Assembly: GCA_937895305.1 (NCBI GenBank) | Contig: CALAXS010000144.1 | Span: 1-5,231, forward strand | DNA from: an uncultured bacterium | GTDB lineage: Bacteria; Hydrogenedentota; Hydrogenedentia; Hydrogenedentales; JAEUWI01 | Direction: 5' to 3' | Length of the DNA: 5,231 nt | Shown: positions 1-5,231 of the stretch, one piece after another | Layout: each line of letters begins with the position of its first letter | How positions within the stretch are numbered: position 1 is the stretch's first letter | Translations under genes and position numbers: made by a program | The notes under the pieces: model-generated | What the model saw: only the letters and a program-made list of their open reading frames with translations | What the model was told of the DNA's origin: nothing | The model's database searches: none

Positions 1-285
1 CCAAATCACTTTGGATAATATAAATCTATGTCTATGTTTTTGGGCTATACCCCATACTCGTCACTACAAATATAACCCCACCCGTCATTGCGAGGAGCGT
101 AGCGACGTGGCAATCTGGCTTGGCCCAGACGACAGAACAGTGGCAGCCAATGTTGTTCTACTGCGACGATGAGAGCAAGAGATTGCCGCGTCGGCGGAGT
201 CTCCTCGCAATGACGAGATAGTTCTGGTCTTTGCCATGCAACACCAACAGACACCTCTACCGCAAAAACATTCATTCAACTTTTG
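1..285. other. non-coding tail downstream of gene B
   Basis: No convincing gene is seen here on either strand; the short open frames are translations of the palindrome at 83-215 or lack start signals. Positions 1-82 are AT-rich and hold a small inverted repeat, CCAAA-TCAC-TTTGG (1-14), that may be cut by the window edge. Positions 216-285 lie between the palindrome and the stop of gene B and show no separate GC-rich hairpin followed by a T run. Apart from the palindrome I see no recognisable element. Confidence 0.7.
83..215. repeat. long imperfect palindrome, dispersed MITE/REP-like repeat
   Basis: The outer arms are an exact 15-base inverted repeat: CGTCATTGCGAGGAG (83-97) and its complement (201-215). 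A second matching block follows, 104-116 with 180-192 (GACG-T/C-GGCAATCT, one mismatch). Weaker pairing continues inward through AGAACA (134-139) with TGTTCT (154-159) to a central hairpin TGGC-A-GCCA (141-149). The whole element can thus fold as one hairpin of about 60 base pairs with bulges. The outer sequence is known to me as a dispersed non-coding repeat in many environmental bacterial genomes, where its chance translations read RHCEE and PRNDG. No flanking direct repeat is visible. It lies 70 bases past the stop of gene B and could serve as terminator or transcript stabiliser (inference). Confidence 0.85.
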
Positions 286-2880
286 TTACTTTTTCTCGTT
301 ATTCGCCAACATGGACAGGATACTTTCCCGGTCCAGGGCTTCCATTTTTTTGCGCTTATCCAGGGCCCGTTCATAAACCGCTGTTTCCCGTTCATCCCAG
401 GCAGCAGCCTCGGTGTAGTCGCCACAGTAAGGCACACCCAGGTCAATCCAGCAGGCCACAAGTGCCTGTTCTTCTTCACTGAGTGTTGTTTTTCCATGGC
501 CTTCGCGGATGAGGGTCATCAACTGACTCTTCGCGGAACCCGCGTGATAGGGCGGCAACATTTCGGGACGGGACTGGGACGTGATCCAGTTCACCATTTC
601 ATTGGGGCGGCCCTGCGCGGATTTGCCCCGCTTTTCAACCCATTGACTATTGGTGAGGGCGAGGTACCCTTCGCTCCAGCGACGACCCGCCACGTCATCC
701 TCTATGGTGGCAGCACCAAGGCTAAAGGGCTTATTCGCCGAGAGTACTGTAGCGCCACTTTCGCCCTTGGGCTGTTCACCCAGGAGTAGCGCGGTTAATG
801 CTTCACGATTGTCGTGGCAACTGACACAATGTTTATCAAGGATGGGCTGAATGTTTTTCGTGAAACTGAATCCGCCCTTCACATTGTAAAATGGCGCGAG
901 CGCCTGGGAACCGTTCTGTATGGCCTGGGTATTTTTATTCGCCACAGGCGGCGCCTGGTTCTTGTCTTCGTGACAGCCCACGCAGGAGAAGAATTCGCCG
1001 GGTTGGAGCGTGGACCAGGAGCGCATGGTCTGGGCCACGTGCCCGTTTTTGTCTATGGCCTGGAAGTAGACGGGCATTCGCGCAGGGACGTTGAAGAGGG
1101 CTGAACCATCGTCATAGACCCTGGCTTCACCCAACACAATCTTGGGGTCCCATGCGCCGTTCCCGGTAGCGATGGGCGTACTCACCAGCGCACCGCCTGC
1201 TTCGCCGTGGTTTGAGTTGTGTCCTACGCCGGCAGCACGAAAGTCGAGGGCGACTACGCGGAGTTTTTCGATGGCACCCCGGTCTACATCTGCCAGTCCG
1301 GGGCCGGTGTAAATATCCTGAATGTAGTAGGTGCCTTCGTCTTTGGCGTAGTTCACCTGGCTGGGACGGGCATGGGGCAGGGCACGGGGTGCGAGAGGTA
1401 TGGATTGGTTACAGGAAATGGTCGCGTCAGAAACCAGCAACTCGCGATTACCATCCCGGTCCATGAAATAAATGGCATAGGGTTTCTGGTAACGACGATT
1501 CCCGCCATAAGGACTGTAGGTCACGAGGTATTGTTCTTCGTTCAGGGGATAGGGATATTGGAACTGGTCACCGTCCTGACCGTAGGCATCAATGCGGTCG
1601 GGCGTGGTCTCGCGCACTGGCGCGATGAGTTGAATGCCGTCGGCTTCCTGCCGTCCCCTGGCCGGGTCGATGATGCAGAGCTTCCCGCGCTGGTGACTGT
1701 GATGACCGGAGGCGATGGAGATAATCTTATTGGTGCCGGGGATGCTGCGGGAATGGAGCAAGGTCGTGGGGAACCAGGCGTTGTTTCCGTAGAGTTCGGT
1801 TTGCCCGGTACCGTCGGGATTCATCTGGAAGAGGGGCTGTGGAAAGAGCTGGCCCCGGTCGTTGTAGTCCCAGCGGGTATAGATGACTCGTCCGTCGTCC
1901 ATGACCGTGGGGTAGTTGGTGTGAACCTGGTCAAAGCTCACCCGGCGCATTTGTTGTCCGTCGCCATTGGTGGTATAGAGGTTGCTCACATCGGTCCACC
2001 AGCAATCGACAATTTGTACACAACGGGTAGAGTTGAAGAGGAGGTCGCCATTGGGCAGGTAGATGCCTTCGTAATCGGCATAGCCCAGACCTTCGGTCAA
2101 TTGACGTACTTCACGGGTTTTCACCTCCATTTCATAGAGATGAAAGTCGTCATCGTCATTGGAGGTGCGACAGGAAAAGAGGATGCGCTGTCCGTCCCAG
2201 GATACATCCGGGTCGCGAATGACACCGTCCGGCGCTTCGTAGAGGGTTTCGACATTCGCTGTGCCATCAGCGTTGAGTTGCAGTAAACAAAGGGACGCGC
2301 CCATGCGGTAGTCGGGATTGTTTTTTACCCGTTCCGGATAGGCGGTATCGGAGAGGTCTTCGGTGTAGGCGTAGTGTGAACCGCCGAGACTGAAGTGCTT
2401 GGTGAACACGATTTGGGGCCAGGTCGTCAGAAGAGGTTTCAGGCGTTGAAGACGACGAGCCTGGGCGATTTCGCTGTACAGGGTGAGCCAGCGTGGGTCA
2501 GTCGTGGGGAGGTCTCCTTTTTCGAATTCATTGAGACGTGCGGTGTACGCACTATGGCCTTCCAATCCGGACAGGGCCTTGCGGATAGCCGTTTTTTCTT
2601 TGGTGGTGTCGTTGCTTTTTCGGAACCAGGATTCTACTGCTTTGATACCGAGGTCCTGATTCAGCCAGTCGGATTCCAGGGGAAAGTCCTGCTGAACGCG
2701 CAACCAGAGATCAGTCAAGTCGCCACGCGGAATTTTATCCGCCGTCACCACTTTGGCGCGTGTGGAGAGCATCGTCTCCACAAAGGTATTTTTCTGCACA
2801 TAGAACTCATGGGGTGCAGTGAAGGCTCTGCCTGCAAGGAGCAGGGTCAATAGTGCTATCGCTGTGCAAAAAAACCTCAT
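286..2880 (-). CDS. HzsA-like exported dihaem c-type cytochrome with N-terminal beta-propeller (gene B)
   Basis: The protein has 864 residues, starts at ATG 2880 behind a good ribosome binding site and stops at TAA 286-288. Residues 1 to about 22 form a signal peptide (short basic start, hydrophobic core 7-16, probable cleavage between 19 and 22), so the protein should act outside the cytoplasmic membrane. Residues 25-150 are a mostly helical charged region. Residues 155-490 carry repeated PDG, DDG and DRDG blade turns and WDYNDRG (337-343), as in TolB/WD40-like propellers. Residues 515-650 match the HzsA middle domain and end in haem motif CVGCH (633-637). Residues 665-864 are a cytochrome-like domain with CVSCH (685-689); M774 in EMLPPY, H779 and H795 are candidate distal ligands. 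This three-part order with two haem motifs is that of the hydrazine synthase alpha subunit and is of similar total length. The family assignment rests on recognised motifs, not a search. A true hydrazine synthase role is doubtful because position +4 after the first CXXCH histidine is Asn641, not Tyr. The substrate is unknown; electron transfer or small-molecule redox work is inferred. Confidence 0.92.
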   Translation of the reverse strand: MRFFCTAIALLTLLLAGRAFTAPHEFYVQKNTFVETMLSTRAKVVTADKIPRGDLTDLWLRVQQDFPLESDWLNQDLGIKAVESWFRKSNDTTKEKTAIRKALSGLEGHSAYTARLNEFEKGDLPTTDPRWLTLYSEIAQARRLQRLKPLLTTWPQIVFTKHFSLGGSHYAYTEDLSDTAYPERVKNNPDYRMGASLCLLQLNADGTANVETLYEAPDGVIRDPDVSWDGQRILFSCRTSNDDDDFHLYEMEVKTREVRQLTEGLGYADYEGIYLPNGDLLFNSTRCVQIVDCWWTDVSNLYTTNGDGQQMRRVSFDQVHTNYPTVMDDGRVIYTRWDYNDRGQLFPQPLFQMNPDGTGQTELYGNNAWFPTTLLHSRSIPGTNKIISIASGHHSHQRGKLCIIDPARGRQEADGIQLIAPVRETTPDRIDAYGQDGDQFQYPYPLNEEQYLVTYSPYGGNRRYQKPYAIYFMDRDGNRELLVSDATISCNQSIPLAPRALPHARPSQVNYAKDEGTYYIQDIYTGPGLADVDRGAIEKLRVVALDFRAAGVGHNSNHGEAGGALVSTPIATGNGAWDPKIVLGEARVYDDGSALFNVPARMPVYFQAIDKNGHVAQTMRSWSTLQPGEFFSCVGCHEDKNQAPPVANKNTQAIQNGSQALAPFYNVKGGFSFTKNIQPILDKHCVSCHDNREALTALLLGEQPKGESGATVLSANKPFSLGAATIEDDVAGRRWSEGYLALTNSQWVEKRGKSAQGRPNEMVNWITSQSRPEMLPPYHAGSAKSQLMTLIREGHGKTTLSEEEQALVACWIDLGVPYCGDYTEAAAWDERETAVYERALDKRKKMEALDRESILSMLANNEKK

Positions 2881-2883
2881 TCT

Positions 2884-5178
2884 CTATTCCTCGGTCATCT
2901 GCGCTGCTTCGAGCAAAGCCAGGCGCACGGAACGTTCGGGGTAATCGTCAGCGATTTCACGAATCCGCTCTTTGCCGGCAGCGTCGGTAATCTGGCCCAG
3001 CGCGACCGCAGCGGCGTGACGGGTGTCGGTGGCATTCTCAAGGTCACCAACAATAACCAACAACACCGGGGCGGCCTGTGCATCACCAATCTCGCCAAGG
3101 GCCCAGGCGACGGCTGCGCGCCAGCAGGGGGTCAGGCCGTTGTGCAAGAAAAGGTTGCCCGGTCCAAGAGGGTCGGGACGACCACTGGCGGCTTCGGGTG
3201 GCGCGTTTTTCAGAATTGCAATCAGCGGTTCTGCGGAGGCGGGATTGCCCAGATTGCCCAGGGTGCGGGCGAGGTAAAAGGAGACCCAGTTTTCTTTGGG
3301 CAGGGCATCCACCACGGGGATACCCGTATTAAACACACGCTCGATACCGGAGTCGAGGGTGCAGTAACGCAGGAGAGCCGCTTCAGCACGGGGCGCATAG
3401 GCAGCGTCGCGACAGGTCATGGATAGTATCTGTGCTGCGCGGTTTTCAGGACCGGGGTGACCCGCCCAACAACGAATGGTGATGGACAGGGCTTTTTTCA
3501 ATGTGGGGTCTGCCTTAGCGTCTGTGTCGCCGAGCATAGCGAGACAGGTCTCTATCACCGCAGTGGCGTTGCCATGACGACGGAGGATGCGACCCACGAG
3601 CATTTCGTAATCGTCGTTGGGCATGAGCAATCCACGGTCCGGGTCGATGGGTACGGAACGGATGATATCGGACAAAATAGCGTTCGCGCTGATTGAGCCC
3701 ATGGCGTCGAGGGCCTGGAGAATGAAGTAGTGGATGGGCGACGCATGGCAGGACATAAGTGCTTCGTGGTCGCCGTACCAGTTCGTGTAATCCGGGTAAT
3801 CCTGCAATGCTCCGAAAGCCTTGATGAGTGCCGCTTCCGCTTCAATCGTACCGATGAGACCCAACGCCTCCGCTGCCGCTTCAGCGAGGAAAAGGTTTCC
3901 TTTTTGCACTACGCTGTGTTCTTCGAGGATGTCTGCCAGCATGGGTACAGCGTCTTTATCGCCGATGGCCCCTATAGCACGGGTCACGGCCTGGAGGGTG
4001 CGGGGGTTCACATCGGACTCCGCATTGAACCGGGCATTGTCGCCTTTGTTCCCTTTTCGCTGCCAGGCAGGATAGGGGTTATTTTTCGCTTCCCTGAGAA
4101 CGTACTGGCGCAGTGCCTTGCGTGCATTGAGGGTTCCCGTATGTCCCAGTGCCACGGCAGCCTGACGTACTTCGTCTTTATCGTCGGAATCGATACGCTG
4201 GATTAAATCGGCTTCGATAGCGTCCCAGGTCGTGTTGGCGAACCAGTCCTGCCAGGCTGTAGCCGGGTCCGTGGTGGCGTAATCTTCGCGATGCCCAGTG
4301 ATATTTTCCAGGGCCATGGTGGCCCCTTCGGCAACGAGCCGGTCGTCGTCGTTCAGGGCCTGGAGCAATAACGGGACGGTATGGCGTGTACCGCAGGAAG
4401 CCAGCGCGACGACGGCAGCTACGCGGAGTTCCCGCTGCTGTGATTCTAGACATTCTGCGAGGGCAGGGGCCGCTTTGGGGTTACGGAAAATAGCGAGGCG
4501 TTGGGCCGCAGAAATTTTCAGGTCGTCGTCATCGCCTTTCAACAGTGCAATGAGTTCATCCACCAACGCAGCACCTGTAGTGTCCGGGTCACCCGTGCCA
4601 CTGTGCCGGTTAATCCCTGCCACTTCGCGGAATCGGTCAAACTGGAGTTCCATCAAACCAGTCACTGCGGCATTGTTACCCCGGAAGTGATGGGGATGGC
4701 CTTTACCCAGCAGTTTGAGGGGTGGGGTATCAAGGGCCTGTGCTCTAGAAGAATGGGCGAGGGGCGCGGACTGACGGGGCTGGTGACAACCCACACAGGA
4801 TCTACGTTCTCCAGGACGCACATAAATCCAGGACATCTCGTTGAGTTCGGAGCGACCTTCGCCATCCACGGCCTGCAATGCCAGGGGTGTGTCGGCAGGC
4901 ACTTCGATACAAAACGAACCGTCCGCAGCGAGGGGCACCGTGCCCAGTTCGACCGTCTCGTTACCTTGATGGACGATGTAGGAGTGAGACGAGCGCGTGG
5001 TCAGACCTTTACCGGCCAGCACACGAATCGCGCGAATCTGGTCCCAACCTGCGGTGGTGTTTTTGGTAAATCGTGCATCCTGGCAAAAGAGAATCCCGGT
5101 GGCCTGCTCGTATTTTTCGAATTCGGCTTTCACAAGATCCGGACGCAGGGGGGGACGAGGTCGTGCACCGAGAAACAC
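2884..5178 (-). CDS. HzsA-like haem middle domain fused to HEAT repeats, N-terminus missing (gene A)
   Basis: The open frame gives 764 residues counted from GTG 5178 and ends at TAG 2884-2886. That GTG has no Shine-Dalgarno and falls inside a family motif (FLGARPRPP, the linker between propeller and middle domain), so it is unlikely to be the true start. The frame is open back to 5208, where an amber codon interrupts it. Residues 25-135 are a middle domain paralogous to that of gene B: both share a GILF/GTYY strand, a DGSFCIEVPADTP-like turn and the end motif CVGCH (128-132). The second, C-terminal cytochrome domain of gene B is absent. Instead, residues about 203-295, 320-365, 393-455, 480-550 and 590-760 carry repeated two-helix units (for example AAVALGHTG, VTRAIGAIG, AAAEALGLIG, AWALGEIGD, AAVALGQITD) typical of HEAT repeats, a protein-binding scaffold. 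An insert near 298-320 (TAWQDWF) resembles the AW.WW insert common between planctomycete HEAT units. A haem c motif needs export, yet no signal peptide is present, which means that the N-terminal part lies upstream or is lost. It is encoded 3 bases before gene B. Function is unknown; a haem-carrying scaffold is inferred. Confidence 0.82.
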   Translation of the reverse strand: MFLGARPRPPLRPDLVKAEFEKYEQATGILFCQDARFTKNTTAGWDQIRAIRVLAGKGLTTRSSHSYIVHQGNETVELGTVPLAADGSFCIEVPADTPLALQAVDGEGRSELNEMSWIYVRPGERRSCVGCHQPRQSAPLAHSSRAQALDTPPLKLLGKGHPHHFRGNNAAVTGLMELQFDRFREVAGINRHSGTGDPDTTGAALVDELIALLKGDDDDLKISAAQRLAIFRNPKAAPALAECLESQQRELRVAAVVALASCGTRHTVPLLLQALNDDDRLVAEGATMALENITGHREDYATTDPATAWQDWFANTTWDAIEADLIQRIDSDDKDEVRQAAVALGHTGTLNARKALRQYVLREAKNNPYPAWQRKGNKGDNARFNAESDVNPRTLQAVTRAIGAIGDKDAVPMLADILEEHSVVQKGNLFLAEAAAEALGLIGTIEAEAALIKAFGALQDYPDYTNWYGDHEALMSCHASPIHYFILQALDAMGSISANAILSDIIRSVPIDPDRGLLMPNDDYEMLVGRILRRHGNATAVIETCLAMLGDTDAKADPTLKKALSITIRCWAGHPGPENRAAQILSMTCRDAAYAPRAEAALLRYCTLDSGIERVFNTGIPVVDALPKENWVSFYLARTLGNLGNPASAEPLIAILKNAPPEAASGRPDPLGPGNLFLHNGLTPCWRAAVAWALGEIGDAQAAPVLLVIVGDLENATDTRHAAAVALGQITDAAGKERIREIADDYPERSVRLALLEAAQMTEE
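2887..2892 (-). promoter_or_regulatory. Shine-Dalgarno of gene B inside the end of gene A
   Basis: GAGGAA lies 6 bases before the ATG at 2880. It is formed by the two last Glu codons of gene A, followed by its TAG stop and one AGA triplet. This fixes the start of gene B, which is immediately followed by a signal peptide. It also points to translational coupling within one operon. Confidence 0.85.
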
Positions 5179-5208
5179 AGGCGAATGTAGGGCAGTGCCT
5201 TCGGCATC

Positions 5209-5211
5209 CTA
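5209..5211 (-). other. in-frame amber codon interrupting gene A
   Basis: On the minus strand the frame of gene A reads M-T-E-I, then TAG, then D-A-E-G-T-A-L-H-S-P-V-F-L-G. The residues after the stop run without a plausible start into the conserved linker and middle domain. The stop therefore appears to cut a longer protein rather than mark a gene boundary. Possible causes are a nonsense mutation, a base error near the contig end (one change from Trp, Tyr, Gln, Ser, Glu, Lys or Leu) or recoding. Only six codons are visible before it, so it could instead end a separate upstream gene. Confidence 0.6.
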
Positions 5212-5231
5212 GATTTCAGTCATCACCGGGG
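5212..5231 (-). pseudogene. possible remnant of the upstream part of gene A
   Basis: These 20 bases run to the window edge and read P-V-M-T-E-I in the frame of gene A. They are too short to identify. If gene A is one interrupted gene, its signal peptide and propeller should continue beyond this edge in the same frame. The alternative is the last residues of a different upstream gene. Confidence 0.35.

Noticed and set aside
1..60. Promoter in the AT-rich left end
   Set aside because: TATA-like strings occur on both strands, but no matching -35 box at proper spacing and no gene start follows.
83..215. CRISPR array or IS element
   Set aside because: There is one inverted pair rather than regularly spaced direct repeats, and no transposase is encoded between the arms.
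45..279. Two minus-strand small open frames in the tail
   Set aside because: Their products contain RHCEE and PRNDG, the typical chance translations of the dispersed palindrome, and neither has a ribosome binding site.
1219..2286. Plus-strand open frame of 355 codons opposite gene B
   Set aside because: It lies wholly antisense to the propeller of gene B, whose protein shows clear family motifs. The antisense product is low-complexity (rich in Val, Gly, Ile) and shows no domain, as expected from codon bias in the real gene.
2395..2853. Plus-strand open frame of 152 codons
   Set aside because: Antisense to the N-terminal region of gene B, with no recognisable domain; a shadow frame.
4501..5190. 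Plus-strand open frame of 229 codons
   Set aside because: Antisense to the haem domain and first HEAT units of gene A. Its product has no recognisable motif.
5191..5211. Pyrrolysine or other recoding signal after the TAG in gene A
   Set aside because: Only a tiny stem (TGCC-TTC-GGCA, 5196-5206) is seen. It is too short to count as a PYLIS-like element, and no pyl genes are present in the window.

Overview
The window holds two large minus-strand genes and a short non-coding tail. Both genes encode proteins related to the hydrazine synthase alpha subunit (HzsA), a family of exported c-type haem proteins with a beta-propeller. No 16S rRNA or taxonomic marker gene is present. The abundance of such HzsA-like proteins in Planctomycetota, Verrucomicrobiota, Lentisphaerota and related uncultured lineages (for example Hydrogenedentota), the fusion of a haem domain to HEAT repeats, and a moderately GC-rich composition (judged by eye) suggest a free-living bacterium of that kind. 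This is inference, and the phylum is not settled. The odd length of 5231 bases suggests that the window may be a whole metagenomic contig.

Layout, read along the minus strand from right to left. Positions 5231-5212 carry 20 bases of frame that could be the end of the missing N-terminal part of gene A. An in-frame amber codon follows at 5211-5209. From about 5208 to 2884 there is a long open frame (gene A) encoding the middle, single-haem domain of an HzsA-like protein fused to a long HEAT-repeat array. After a 3-base gap, gene B (2880-286) encodes a complete 864-residue HzsA-like protein: signal peptide, N-terminal helical region, beta-propeller, middle domain with haem motif CVGCH, and a C-terminal cytochrome domain with CVSCH. 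The last 285 bases are non-coding and contain a long imperfect palindrome (83-215) of the dispersed 'CGTCATTGCGAGGAG' type.

A and B are almost certainly one operon: the Shine-Dalgarno of B lies in the last two codons of A, and the two genes share a reading frame separated by a stop codon and one further codon. Together they look like an exported pair of related haem proteins, one with a second cytochrome domain and one with a HEAT scaffold. The HzsB and HzsC partners of true hydrazine synthase are not seen, and the position that should hold the haem alpha-I tyrosine is Asn in B and Gln in A. Hydrazine synthesis is therefore not supported, and the substrate is unknown.
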